A stretch of 42,264 nucleotides of DNA from Gemmatimonadota bacterium (GTDB lineage: Bacteria > Gemmatimonadota > Gemmatimonadetes > Gemmatimonadales > Gemmatimonadaceae): positions 184,013 to 226,276 of the forward strand of contig PMEM01000019.1 in NCBI GenBank assembly GCA_003155795.1, written 5' to 3'. Under the pieces are notes generated by a model. It made no database searches. It saw only the letters and a list, made by a program, of their open reading frames with translations, and was not told the DNA's origin. Of this stretch, positions 31,801 through 41,122 are shown piece by piece; positions within the stretch are counted from its first letter, which is position 1, and each line of letters opens with the position of its first letter. Both the position numbers and the translations under genes were made by a program.

Positions 31801-32424
31801 ATGCTGAGTGACCTGTTTGACCGCTGGCGCATCTCCGCGATGCGCACGTTGCAGGGCTGGGCCACGGAGAAGCGTATGCTCCGCGGAATTCCAGTCACGC
31901 TCACCAACACGCGTGCGGACATCGACTCCGAGGCCGTATTCCGTCGACTCGATACCGCTCTCGGCTTGATCCAGCAATACCAGCCCCAGACATTCGCGCA
32001 GATCTCGCAGGATTTTTCGAGCATCCGTGTCGTTCGATATCCATGCAGGGCTGCATTCTATCCCGACTCGCGCACGTGTCTGGTCGAGCTCACGTTCACC
32101 GTGAATCCGGAGTTCACCGAGGCACAGATCGCGTCGTCGATCGTGCACGAGGGAATGCACGCGCACGTGTACGCGCTGGGTCAGTCAGATCCCGCCGAGC
32201 GGCCGGATGAGGAGCGGATGTGTCGGCAGGCCGAGCTTGAATTCGGCAGAGCAATCCCGGATGGCGAAGCCATAGTCCGCCGTGCCCTCAAGTCACTCGC
32301 ACTGGACGACAACGACGTGGCGCCGATCATCGACTGGAATCAGGCACAGCAAGCCATCGCTGAAGCCGATTCGCGAGCAATATCGCACGGAGACAACTCC
32401 GGAATTCCGCCCGCAAACGCGTGA
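31801..32424 (+). CDS. Small HExxH protein, possible metallopeptidase
   Basis: 207 residues. SSIVHEGMHAHVYALG contains HExxH at H116-E117-H120 and a third-ligand candidate in PDEERMCRQAELEFG, about 17 to 31 residues on. The spacing fits a gluzincin-like helix pair. Other parts (ISQDFSSIRVVRYPCRAAFYP) are beta-rich. No signal peptide. It could be an active protease or a degenerate metal-binding protein. The start may be ATG 31801 or 31840. Not recognised as a named family. Confidence 0.65.
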   Translation: MLSDLFDRWRISAMRTLQGWATEKRMLRGIPVTLTNTRADIDSEAVFRRLDTALGLIQQYQPQTFAQISQDFSSIRVVRYPCRAAFYPDSRTCLVELTFTVNPEFTEAQIASSIVHEGMHAHVYALGQSDPAERPDEERMCRQAELEFGRAIPDGEAIVRRALKSLALDDNDVAPIIDWNQAQQAIAEADSRAISHGDNSGIPPANA

Positions 32425-32599
32425 TTACCCGTCGCGCTGACCGCTGCGGTTCTGCACACGCAATCGCCCGCACCGGTCGCTGTTAGAGGAGATGGACCAA
32501 AAGGTCGTCCCCCGGCGTAGGTATAGACAGTAACTGAATGTCACTTAACTTGGATTCAATACTTCGGGATCCTGCGCACTCTTCCACCAGCGTCCACCC

Positions 32600-33097
32600 A
32601 TGAGCCATACGTCTCGGCGCCCCAACCTCAGCGCCGGACTTCTGATGTTTCGCCGTCGCGGTGAATCGGGTGAGCCGGAATTCCTTCTGGCCCACCCTGG
32701 TGGGCCGTTCTGGGCGAAACGGGAAGATGGCGCGTGGACGATCCCCAAGGGTGGGGTCGAAGCCGGAGAAGAGATTCTTGCTACTGCACTGCGCGAGTTC
32801 AAGGAAGAAACGGGCATCTCACCCAGCGGGCCGTACATCAGCCTCGGAAGCATACGGCAGCGTGCAGGCAAGGTTGTGCACGCCTGGGCGTGGGAGGGTG
32901 ATGCAGATCCAGCCAGCATCGTCAGCAACACGATGACCACCGAATGGCCGCGGGGCTCTGGTCGGCAGATCACCTTCCCTGAAGTTGATCGCTGCGCGTG
33001 GTTCACCACTGTGAGTGCGCGCGGTAAGATCAACGCCGCTCAGGGCGAGTTGCTGACTCGATTGGAAGCGGTACTCGACAGCCGCTCGCGCAGCTAA
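32600..33097 (+). CDS. Nudix hydrolase
   Basis: 165 residues. Perfect Nudix box GX5EX7REUXEEXGU at residues 51-73 (GGVEAGEEILATALREF, KEETGI). N-terminus SAGLLMFRRR and WTIPKGG are typical of (d)NTP or Ap4A pyrophosphohydrolases. Context does not fix the substrate. The gap 32425-32599 upstream is 175 bases without a visible gene. Confidence 0.95.
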   Translation: MSHTSRRPNLSAGLLMFRRRGESGEPEFLLAHPGGPFWAKREDGAWTIPKGGVEAGEEILATALREFKEETGISPSGPYISLGSIRQRAGKVVHAWAWEGDADPASIVSNTMTTEWPRGSGRQITFPEVDRCAWFTTVSARGKINAAQGELLTRLEAVLDSRSRS

Positions 33098-33113
33098 CGG
33101 GCTGTTCGTCCCG

Positions 33114-33512
33114 TCAGCTCCCGATCGATGTTTTTGCGCGAAGCGCTGCAACCGCGAGCACACTCCACGCCGCGATAAACGCCAGCCCACCGAGCGGCGC
33201 GACCGCACCGAGCCACGTAATGCCGGTCACTGCTAGCAGATAGAGGCTGCCGCAGAACAGTACGATTCCGGCCAGCATCAGGAAGCCCGAAAGCTGGACG
33301 GCGGCATCGTTGTGTATCTGAGCGGCGAGAAGACCGATGATCAGCATTCCTATCGCATGATAAAAATGATAGTGTGATCCGACCTGATACACATTCAGCA
33401 TCTCGGGCGACACTCTTGCCTTGAGCATATGTGCACCGAACGCGCCGAGTATCACTGCAAGCGCTGCGTTCACGCTGCCAAGCATTACGAAGAGTCTCGC
33501 CACCGGCTGCAT
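33114..33512 (-). CDS. DUF423 membrane protein
   Basis: 132 residues, four membrane helices. GSVNAALAVILGAFGAHMLKARVSPEML, VGSHYHFYHAIGMLIIGLL and VAPLGGLAFIAAWSVLAVAALR match DUF423 (the 'GAFGAHxL' and 'YHAL' motifs). Start ATG 33512 is 3 bases after the DHS-like stop. Function unknown. Confidence 0.92.
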   Translation of the reverse strand: MQPVARLFVMLGSVNAALAVILGAFGAHMLKARVSPEMLNVYQVGSHYHFYHAIGMLIIGLLAAQIHNDAAVQLSGFLMLAGIVLFCGSLYLLAVTGITWLGAVAPLGGLAFIAAWSVLAVAALRAKTSIGS

Positions 33513-33515
33513 GGC

Positions 33516-34505
33516 TTACTTCCCCAGAATCATGGCGAACATCAACGGCGCGACAATTGATGCATCGCTCTCGACGATGTACTTCGGCGTGTCGATGCCG
33601 AGTTTGCCCCACGTGATCTTTTCATTCGGGACAGCACCAGAGTAGGATCCATAGCTGGTCGTCGAATCACTGATCTGACAGAAGTAACCCCACAGTGGCA
33701 CTTCTGGTCGCTGCAGATCCTGATGCAGCATGGGGACGACGCAGATCGGGAAGTCACCCGCAATTCCACCGCCAATCTGGAAGAATCCAAGTGATTTATT
33801 CTTCGTGAAATTCGTATAGAAATCCGCGAGTTCGATCATGTACTCGATACCGGTACGAACCGTGTGAACATTCTTGACATCGCCCGTGATCACGTGCCCG
33901 GAGTACATGTTGCCAAGTGTCGAATCTTCCCAGCCTGGCACAAACATCGGAATGTTCTTTTCCATTGCGGCGAGCATCCAGGAATTCTTCGGATCGATCT
34001 GGTAGTCGCCCTTCAGCTTTCCGCTGCGAAGGATCTTGAACATGAACTCGTGCGGGAAAAATCGTTCCTTCTTCTGGTCAGCAGCAACCCACTCCTCAAG
34101 TACCGTGCTTTCGATGCGACGCATGGCTTCCATTTCGGGGATGCATGTGTCGGTGACGCGATTCATATGCCGGCTGAGGAGCGCATGTTCATCGGCAGGC
34201 GTGAGGTCGCGGTAGTGCGGAACGCGCTCGTAGAAATCATGCGCGACCAGATTGAAGATGTCTTCTTCCAGATTTGCACCCGTGCAGCTGATCGCGTGGA
34301 CCTTATCCTGCCGGATCATTTCTGCCAATGAGCGGCCGAGTTCCGCCGTACTCATGGCGCCGGCCATGGCAACGAGCATCTTGCCACCAGCATCAAGATG
34401 TGTGCGGTACGCATCTGCCGCATCAACGAGCGCCGCGGCGTTGAAGTGCCGAAAATGCTCGCGCACGAACGCGGTAATTGGTCCACCCGAGATTCTATCT
34501 GTCAT
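33516..34505 (-). CDS. Deoxyhypusine-synthase-like enzyme
   Basis: 329 residues from ATG 34505 (a GTG at 34514 adds three). NAD-binding and catalytic features of DHS: ISCTGANLEEDIFNLV, FFQIGGGIAGDFPICVVPM, STTSYGSYSGAVPNEKITWGKLG (WGK holding the catalytic Lys), DASIVAPL. Bacteria lack eIF5A, so the enzyme probably makes homospermidine or a related polyamine; this is family knowledge. It is followed by DUF423 three bases later. Confidence 0.9.
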   Translation of the reverse strand: MTDRISGGPITAFVREHFRHFNAAALVDAADAYRTHLDAGGKMLVAMAGAMSTAELGRSLAEMIRQDKVHAISCTGANLEEDIFNLVAHDFYERVPHYRDLTPADEHALLSRHMNRVTDTCIPEMEAMRRIESTVLEEWVAADQKKERFFPHEFMFKILRSGKLKGDYQIDPKNSWMLAAMEKNIPMFVPGWEDSTLGNMYSGHVITGDVKNVHTVRTGIEYMIELADFYTNFTKNKSLGFFQIGGGIAGDFPICVVPMLHQDLQRPEVPLWGYFCQISDSTTSYGSYSGAVPNEKITWGKLGIDTPKYIVESDASIVAPLMFAMILGK

Positions 34506-34576
34506 CGAAGTCACGTAAGTTGGAATTCTGAATTAACGCCGTATTGGAACCACCACAACAGCAATTGTCAAATCAT

Positions 34577-35623
34577 TCACGCCTTGCCACTACGTGCGGA
34601 TATGGCACGCTTTTCAACTGTCCGCATTTCTGCGGGATACGATTGTGCGATAGTCGCAACGACTTCGCGCGGATCGTCGGTCATGATGAGCAGATCGAGA
34701 TCGCCTGGCGATATTTTCCGCTCCACAAGAACCCTTGACTGCAACCACCGCACCAGGCCCGCCCAGTAGGCGCGCCCAAACAGAATCACCGGGAACTGAT
34801 AGATCTTTCCCGTCTGGATCAACGTGATTGCCTCGAACATCTCGTCGAGAGTGCCGAAACCGCCCGGAAAGATGACGAATGCGTTCGAATACTTCACGAA
34901 CATCGTCTTTCGGACAAAGAAATAGCGAAAGTTGACCAGCGTATCTACATAGGGATTCGCGCCCTGCTCAAACGGAAGCTCGATATTGCAGCCGACGGAG
35001 CGCCCTCCGGCGCGCTTCGCTCCGCGGTTGGCAGCCTCCATGACACCGGGACCTGCTCCAGTCACCACGGTGAATCCGGCCTCCGCGAGAAGACGGCCGG
35101 TTTCCTCGGCTGCCTGGTACATCGGATCATCTGGCGAGGTTCGTGCAGAACCGAATATTGAAACACCGCGACGAACCGAAGCGAGCGCGTCCATGCCTTC
35201 GACAAATTCGGCGGTAATGCGCATTACGCGCCACGGATCCGTCGTCGTGTAACCATCCTCCGACGATTTGGGCGCCTGAAGCAACTTCTCGTCTTCGGTA
35301 ATTGTATTCCCGATCATGTCCACGGGAGTGTCACGCAGGGACTGATCGACCTTTCGTGTCACTCCGGGCTGTCGCTCGGGCGTCGATTCGGATGGCGGCG
35401 TTCGGCCAGCCATCCGATGCCCCGCTTCGTTGCGCTCCCGGGTTCCGGCAAGGGCTGCCGCGCTTGCCTGTTTCAGAACTTGCGGATTGACGCGTTTTCC
35501 CGATGCGGTGCGAGGAGCCTTGGTTGCGCCAGAAAATCTGGCTTTGGATTGCACCGTCGCAGTCGGCTTTGCTGCGGGGGGCACCGATTCCTTCGTAGAT
35601 TGCTTGGCTGTCGTTTTGGCCAT
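34577..35623 (-). CDS. LOG family (TIGR00730-type) Rossmann protein
   Basis: 348 residues. Core motifs: VSIFGSART, GAGPGVMEAANRGA and FPGGFGTLDEMFEAITLIQTGK, the PGGxGTxxE signature of lysine-decarboxylase-like (LOG) proteins, i.e. nucleoside 5'-monophosphate phosphoribohydrolases. The first 100 residues (AKTTAKQSTKESVPPAAKPT, ...) are Ala/Lys/Pro-rich and disordered, unusual for LOG. ATG 35623 is 11 bases from the divergent gene's start; a later ATG would remove only the disordered part. Confidence 0.9.
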   Translation of the reverse strand: MAKTTAKQSTKESVPPAAKPTATVQSKARFSGATKAPRTASGKRVNPQVLKQASAAALAGTRERNEAGHRMAGRTPPSESTPERQPGVTRKVDQSLRDTPVDMIGNTITEDEKLLQAPKSSEDGYTTTDPWRVMRITAEFVEGMDALASVRRGVSIFGSARTSPDDPMYQAAEETGRLLAEAGFTVVTGAGPGVMEAANRGAKRAGGRSVGCNIELPFEQGANPYVDTLVNFRYFFVRKTMFVKYSNAFVIFPGGFGTLDEMFEAITLIQTGKIYQFPVILFGRAYWAGLVRWLQSRVLVERKISPGDLDLLIMTDDPREVVATIAQSYPAEMRTVEKRAISARSGKA

Positions 35624-35634
35624 ACTCGAATCTA

Positions 35635-37044
35635 GTGAACCATTCATCGTCCGTAATTCTCGTCCTCGCCGATGGTGCGCGACCGGACACGCTCGCAACC
35701 GCCATCGCGGCCGGAGAACTTCCTTCGCTGGCTCGTCTGAGTGCGGAAGGCGGCTTTCACACGGTCACGACGGTATTTCCGTCCGTCACCGGTCCGGCGT
35801 ACTCGCCATTTCTGATGGGTCGCCACCCGGGTTCCGTCGGGTTGCCGGGATTACGCTGGTACGATCGCTCGCACGTCGCATGTGGCTGGCCAAGCTACGC
35901 GCGCAGCTACATCGGTTACCAGTGCCTGCGCCTCGACAGCGATCTTGCCACCAGCTCCGAAACTATTTTTGAACTGGAGCCGTCGAGTATCGGAGCGCTC
36001 AGTGTTATCCGCCGCGGCTTGCCTCCGGAGCGGCAGATCGGAAGCGGCGCTGCATTTGTCGCCAGAACCGCGATTACACATTTCCGCGGTAGAGTAAGCG
36101 GATGGCTCGACATCGATGCCAGGATCGGCGAACATTTCGTCAGAAGAGTTGCAGACGAGCACCCAGCATTCGCCTTCGTGGCTCTCACTGGTATCGACAA
36201 GGCATCCCACGCGCTCGGGCACGCGTCCAGTCTGGTACGCGATGCCATGCGCGTGGTTGACCGGACATGCGCCGCGCTCCGCAGGAACGCCGAGCAAAAT
36301 GGTACGTGGGATTCGACGCATCTCTGGGTTGTCAGTGATCACGGTCACTCGCCAGTATCGAGACACGAAGACCTCGCGGGTTTTGTTGGATCGCTTGGAC
36401 TCAGCACTGTCGCGCACCCGTGGACTGTACGACCCGGAGCACAGGTCGCGGTCGCCGTCAGCGGCAATGCGATGGCCCACATCTACGCCGGTCTCGAGAA
36501 TCGCGACCGCGCGTTCTGGCCAGCGCTGGCAGCACGATGGGACGGAATTGCGGCAGCCATCCTTGCACGAGAGTCGGTCGATCTCATGCTGCTTCCGCAT
36601 TCAGAAACAGCGTGCGAGGTGCGCACGCGCGAACGAGGTTGCGGCATTGTATCGTGGACCGATTCAACATATTCGTACCATCCGATGAGTGGTGATCCGC
36701 TCGGGATCGGGGCCCTTGATAACCTCACGGAGATCGACGCATTCAACGCAACCATCCACAGTAGCTATCCGGACGCGCTCGTTCAGATCGCACGACTGTC
36801 GGCGTGCTCGCGGAGCGGTGACATGATCCTGTCTGCCACGCCGGGTTGGGACTTCCGTGCCCGCTACGAACCAATCCGGCATGTCTCGTCGCACGGGGCA
36901 CTGCATCGAGAACACATGCTTGTGCCGATGATCACCAATCGAGCAGTGGCCGGAACGCCGCGTCGTACCGTTGACGTGATGACGTCAGCGTGTGCTGTGC
37001 TGGGACTGAAGCCCACAACAACTGAAGGCACCTCGTTTATCTAG
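35635..37044 (+). CDS. Type I phosphodiesterase / nucleotide pyrophosphatase (alkaline phosphatase superfamily)
   Basis: 469 residues. VILVLADGARPDTL (metal Asp), VFPSVTGPAYSPFLMGRHPG (Thr nucleophile), GIDKASHALGH (metal Asp/His), VVSDHGHSP (metal Asp/His) follow the NPP pattern. No signal peptide, so it is probably cytoplasmic, which is unusual for NPP relatives. GTG at 35635 is the only suitable start because strand 1 begins at residue 7. It is divergent from LOG with 11 bases between starts. Its stop overlaps the neighbour's stop on the other strand by 8 bases. Confidence 0.88.
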   Translation: MNHSSSVILVLADGARPDTLATAIAAGELPSLARLSAEGGFHTVTTVFPSVTGPAYSPFLMGRHPGSVGLPGLRWYDRSHVACGWPSYARSYIGYQCLRLDSDLATSSETIFELEPSSIGALSVIRRGLPPERQIGSGAAFVARTAITHFRGRVSGWLDIDARIGEHFVRRVADEHPAFAFVALTGIDKASHALGHASSLVRDAMRVVDRTCAALRRNAEQNGTWDSTHLWVVSDHGHSPVSRHEDLAGFVGSLGLSTVAHPWTVRPGAQVAVAVSGNAMAHIYAGLENRDRAFWPALAARWDGIAAAILARESVDLMLLPHSETACEVRTRERGCGIVSWTDSTYSYHPMSGDPLGIGALDNLTEIDAFNATIHSSYPDALVQIARLSACSRSGDMILSATPGWDFRARYEPIRHVSSHGALHREHMLVPMITNRAVAGTPRRTVDVMTSACAVLGLKPTTTEGTSFI

Positions 37045-39523
37045 CCTGGTTCGACTGCGCCTCAATTTGAGCGTAAACAGCCCGTGCACGCATAAGTTCT
37101 GCGTGGAAGTGATCCCGCTCCTCCGGTGAGCGCCATGGCGAATGTTCGACGCGTGTCCAGAGTGCATCTACGGCTTCGCCGAGGAAGTGGGCGTCTTCCG
37201 CGGACGTAAATCGACGGTCACCACGCACGACATAAACGGGACTGGTCTGGGCGAACGCGTAGCTATCGGTGACATACCGCGACGATGGGCCGATCACTCT
37301 TGCGGCGATCCAGCCTCCCTCCGGAATGGCGACGGATCTACTGAACGTCATCTTGAGCGAGTCAGACTGCGATCGGGCGATCACGCTATCGACAACCTTG
37401 CCATTGACGATGATATCGAGGCGCGACATTGGGGCAATAGATATTGCTTCCGCGTGCACGGCCAACGTGCGCGGTGCGTTCGACGCAACTCTGATTTCGT
37501 CACCGGGTTCATGTCCGGCAACATCAATGAATATGAGCGGTCCCGTGGACCCGAAGGTGTGGCCAGCCTTGATCCCCGCGAACCAGTTTGCGAGCGTCAG
37601 CTTTCCGGAGACGTGCACGTAGGTTCGATCTGCACCTGGCGGAGGATCGCGCCACACGTCGGAAAAGTTGTCCGTCCCTGCTGTGGCGGGAAGGCGGAAG
37701 CCGCAATTCAGCAGGCGGTAATACATCTCCGTGGACGAGTATTCATCCGACCAGATTGCCCCGATGTCGTAGTAATCGCCCTTGCCGAGCGCAGCATCGA
37801 CAGGTATGAGAGTGGTGGCGGCCAGTGCCGGTGTCGTGACAGGTGAGTAGTACGGATGTGGGAAGCCCGCAATTCCGCCCTGCGCGTGCGCGGAATCGAG
37901 GTACCGTGAATCGAGAGTGGGCTGGGCGTATGCAGTCCCCCGCACGCCGGCTGTGAATGGCAGAATGAAGCGACTTATGCCGAGTAGGGAAATGTGACCA
38001 AGCGAACCGCGGAACTCCTCGCCGTATTGAAGTATGTATTGCGGCGTCGAAAGCGAGCTTGGCTTTCCTGTGAGATCGTCCCAACGACCCATAAGCCGGG
38101 TTCCATCCATGTGGATGAGCGCATTGGTAACGTGAATGTCTTCCGCGCGAAGTTCATCAAAGAATGTCTGATGCGTCAGACCAAATCGACCTTGATGCAA
38201 ATCATGAATATGTGTATCACCTGAATACCATCCGCGTGCTGGAAGATCGATCATGCGTCTCAGTTTTATCGTAACATTGCGCGAGCTTCCCGCCGGAACA
38301 TCGACGGTAGTTGACTCGGGGTGATACTCGTAGCCCTTGATCGCCTCGATTACTGTGTGACCGGCGGGAACTTCGACATCGAAAGCGCCTGTCGTGTGAA
38401 AGTATTGAATTCCCGTAGCCGCAATTTCGCGATGGAAGCCGTGCGCCGGCGCGTAGCCTCGACCGTCGGAAGCCGTCACGTAGATGCGCGCAGCAACTTG
38501 CTGCCCATCGGGGCCGAGCACTCTGACTCGCACGGTTCCCGTGGGCAGCACCGGCTTGCGACCGGTGATTGCAACCGGGCGCCACGAAGAAAAGGGACCG
38601 CCGCCCATGTCGGCAGCATAGAGCACGCTGGCGCCAGCGCGATTGGAGACAAAGGCAAACTGCTTTCCGTCCGGACTTGGTGTCGGAGAGTATTCATCGC
38701 GTTCGTCCGCCGTCAGCCGCACCGAATTGCCGCCGCCCACAGCAACAATCATGACGTCGTTGCTTCCCGCGTTGTCGGATACGTAGAGCAACGCAGTGCC
38801 GTCGGTCGTCCACTGCGGTTTCATCCGATACTCGCTCTCTTCATACTGCACGAGCCGCGGTTCACCACCGCTTATCGGGCGCACCCAGATTCCGCCGCTA
38901 CCAAGGTGGCCAGCTACGCGAGCGACGTACGCGAGTTGAGTTCCGTCTGGCGAGACGGCTGGCTGAATGCCTTCGGTTACGAGCTCGTCCGAGTTTCCGG
39001 GAATATCATGACGGAAGATGTGAAAAGTTTCCCCGCGAGCCGCACCGCGGGCACTCACGAAATAGATACTCGCTCCGTCGTGACTCCACGTCGGTTCGAC
39101 ATCCACTTCCGGGTCCGTCGTTATGCGCTCGACCTTGCCGCCGTCGACGGACACAATGCCTATGTCGAGGTTGGCGTTGCCGGTGTCCATTGAAAGAGCG
39201 ATTCGCTTGCTGTCGGGACTCCAGGCAGGCTCGAAGTAATAGCCGGGACCTGATGTGAGCGCGATTGCCTCGCCGCCTGCGGCGGGAACCTTCCAAATAT
39301 CGCCGCGCATGGAAAAGGCAATCCACTTGCCGTCAGGACTCCACGCCGGAGCGAGTGGTCCCGTAGATACGGCCGGGAGCATGTGTCGCTCTATGCGATC
39401 GGAGTGACCGTAACGACTCGGGTCCGAATGACCTGGGCCGGCGACAAGAGCGTTGACTGCAACCGCCGCAATTATTGACAAGCCTGCGGCGATGCCTGCG
39501 GTGAGCCGGAACCGGTTATTCAT
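37037..39523 (-). CDS. PD40 beta-propeller fused to a PHP/CehA-type metallohydrolase
   Basis: 828 residues from ATG 39523 (GGAG ten bases upstream). A hydrophobic N-terminus (RLTAGIAAGLSIIAAVAVNALVAG) is a signal or anchor. The next 300 residues carry six PD40/TolB-type blades (WSPDGKWIAFS, WSPDSKRIALS, WSHDGASIYFVS, SPDGTQLAYVA, TTDGTALLYVS, SPDGKQFAFVS). The rest is a PHP-type hydrolase: RGWYSGDTHIHDLHQGR (HxH), NALIHMDG and AGTDNF, similar to CehA/McbA carbamate hydrolases. It is placed just after a SusD/SusC pair, likely periplasmic. The substrate is unknown. Confidence 0.88.
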   Translation of the reverse strand: MNNRFRLTAGIAAGLSIIAAVAVNALVAGPGHSDPSRYGHSDRIERHMLPAVSTGPLAPAWSPDGKWIAFSMRGDIWKVPAAGGEAIALTSGPGYYFEPAWSPDSKRIALSMDTGNANLDIGIVSVDGGKVERITTDPEVDVEPTWSHDGASIYFVSARGAARGETFHIFRHDIPGNSDELVTEGIQPAVSPDGTQLAYVARVAGHLGSGGIWVRPISGGEPRLVQYEESEYRMKPQWTTDGTALLYVSDNAGSNDVMIVAVGGGNSVRLTADERDEYSPTPSPDGKQFAFVSNRAGASVLYAADMGGGPFSSWRPVAITGRKPVLPTGTVRVRVLGPDGQQVAARIYVTASDGRGYAPAHGFHREIAATGIQYFHTTGAFDVEVPAGHTVIEAIKGYEYHPESTTVDVPAGSSRNVTIKLRRMIDLPARGWYSGDTHIHDLHQGRFGLTHQTFFDELRAEDIHVTNALIHMDGTRLMGRWDDLTGKPSSLSTPQYILQYGEEFRGSLGHISLLGISRFILPFTAGVRGTAYAQPTLDSRYLDSAHAQGGIAGFPHPYYSPVTTPALAATTLIPVDAALGKGDYYDIGAIWSDEYSSTEMYYRLLNCGFRLPATAGTDNFSDVWRDPPPGADRTYVHVSGKLTLANWFAGIKAGHTFGSTGPLIFIDVAGHEPGDEIRVASNAPRTLAVHAEAISIAPMSRLDIIVNGKVVDSVIARSQSDSLKMTFSRSVAIPEGGWIAARVIGPSSRYVTDSYAFAQTSPVYVVRGDRRFTSAEDAHFLGEAVDALWTRVEHSPWRSPEERDHFHAELMRARAVYAQIEAQSNQAR

Positions 39524-39543
39524 CCGAGTTTTTCTCCAAAGCA

Positions 39544-39579
39544 CCAACCGGGAAGCGTCTGGACGACGCTCCCGGTTGG
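39544..39579 (-). terminator. Long imperfect hairpin terminator after the SusD gene
   Basis: Left arm CCAACCGGGAAGCGTC (39544-39559) pairs with GACGCTCCCGGTTGG (39565-39579), 15 bp with one bulged base. On the minus strand it is followed by TGCTTTGG. It lies about 22 bases past the SusD stop, so the SusC-SusD transcript probably ends here, upstream of the PD40/PHP gene. Confidence 0.8.
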
Positions 39580-39600
39580 CGGAAATTCAAATTGTAGCTG

Positions 39601-41088
39601 TCACGGCTTGTCCCACCAGACCCTACTCGACAGAAGCGCGCCGCCCTGAGCCGTAATCGCTGCCTGGAGCGCGGCGTTGTTGAATGACTGCTCCGATACG
39701 GGATAGGTCAGTCTCCGCGCGACGATGTGCGGGGTCGTGATTGCTGCGGGGCCAGGCTGCAGATCGGGAACGCCGGTACGTCGCCATGAGCTATAAGCCT
39801 CCGTCCCTTCCGAGAACAGAGCTATCCAGCGCTGCAGCGCAATCTGCTGCAGGCCCGTCGACGGCGAGTACGCAACACGCGGCGAGGCCACGTAAGCGGC
39901 CGTCACGTTGTCAGCAATTCCATTGTACTGCATCGACGCCTGAATGGCGGCATTGTAGAGTGTCGCCGCGTCACCCGGCGCCCAGCCACGGGCTGCGGCT
40001 TCGGCTTCGTCGAACAGCACCTCGGAGTAAGCCATCAGAATCGACGGCGTCGTCTTGCCCCGATACGCTACACCGACGCGGGACGTATTGGTGATACCGA
40101 TCGCGATTGCAGCGTCATCCTGCAGTCCGTTCGGCGCGCCGACATACAACGCCTTATTCGGGCTCGAGATTATCGGGTCGGCGTAAACGGCGAGCCGGGG
40201 ATCAAACACGGTGTCGGCTGGTGTCGGCCCAATCGAGATGTAGAGACTCTTGAGCGTATTCACCAGCGTCTGACTCATGTGCTGGTCGTCGCGAGTGACG
40301 AAGTTGTCGTAGATCGGGCTGTTGTTCGTGCCGTCACCAGGCCAACGCAGGAGCGCGTTGTCCGCGTTCGAGGTGAACACCCCCGCCGCGATCGCGGCCG
40401 CAACCTCTGTCTGGGCGGTGGCGGGATCGACCTTCGAAAGGCGGAGCGCGTATCGCAGGCGGAGCGAATTCGCAAACTTCTTCCACTTGGTGGCATCACC
40501 GTTGTAGATAAGATCCGCCGATCCATAACCTGCCGTTCCGGCAACACTCAGGGTATTTGCCGACTTGAGGTCAGCCAGGATTCCAGCATAGATAGCTTTT
40601 TGCGGATCGTACGCGGGCGGACGACTGGGATCGGACAGGTTTGCCTGACTGTACGGAATGTCGCCCCACATATCCGTCATGATTCCGTAGGTCCACGACT
40701 TCATTACCAGCGCTGGCGCAACGAGGTTTGGCTTCGTCTTGGCATCGTTCTGGCCCAGGATTGTTGCCAGGTCCTGCAGGCCACCGGCATAGAAACCCGA
40801 CCAGTAACCGTTGATGTTGTCTGGTCGAATCGAGTAGGTGTCCTCGTCCGTAAAACGGTCCATCGCAATGTGCTGAGCCCATAGCGATGTTAGAGTCAGG
40901 TCAAAACCACCACCACGGGCTCTTCCCACAACGTCGGTCACCGCACTTGGAAACAGAAACTGCGGCGTCACGCTTGGTGGCGCATTCGGATTATGGTTGA
41001 CCCCTGTGAGTCCGCTGTTATCGCATCCGGCAGCGAACAGCGCAAGCGCGATGAGGGGTGCCGCACTTATTTTCGTTGAGAGTCTCAT
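39601..41088 (-). CDS. SusD/RagB family nutrient-binding lipoprotein
   Basis: 495 residues. Lipobox FAAGC (Cys22), then SusD-like helical repeats: SVTPQFLFPSAVTDVV, LWAQHIAM, DEDTYSIRPDN, APALVMKSWTYGIMTDMWGDIPYSQA and KWKKFANSLRLRYALRLSKV. The C-terminal QRWIALFSEGTEAYSSWRRTGVP is the family's signature. SusD forms a lid on the SusC channel and captures glycans or peptides at the surface. It follows the SusC gene by about 34 bases on the same strand. Confidence 0.94.
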   Translation of the reverse strand: MRLSTKISAAPLIALALFAAGCDNSGLTGVNHNPNAPPSVTPQFLFPSAVTDVVGRARGGGFDLTLTSLWAQHIAMDRFTDEDTYSIRPDNINGYWSGFYAGGLQDLATILGQNDAKTKPNLVAPALVMKSWTYGIMTDMWGDIPYSQANLSDPSRPPAYDPQKAIYAGILADLKSANTLSVAGTAGYGSADLIYNGDATKWKKFANSLRLRYALRLSKVDPATAQTEVAAAIAAGVFTSNADNALLRWPGDGTNNSPIYDNFVTRDDQHMSQTLVNTLKSLYISIGPTPADTVFDPRLAVYADPIISSPNKALYVGAPNGLQDDAAIAIGITNTSRVGVAYRGKTTPSILMAYSEVLFDEAEAAARGWAPGDAATLYNAAIQASMQYNGIADNVTAAYVASPRVAYSPSTGLQQIALQRWIALFSEGTEAYSSWRRTGVPDLQPGPAAITTPHIVARRLTYPVSEQSFNNAALQAAITAQGGALLSSRVWWDKP

Positions 41089-41122
41089 TTGCTCATCTCT
41101 TTCTGGAAGGATTGAAAGGCGG

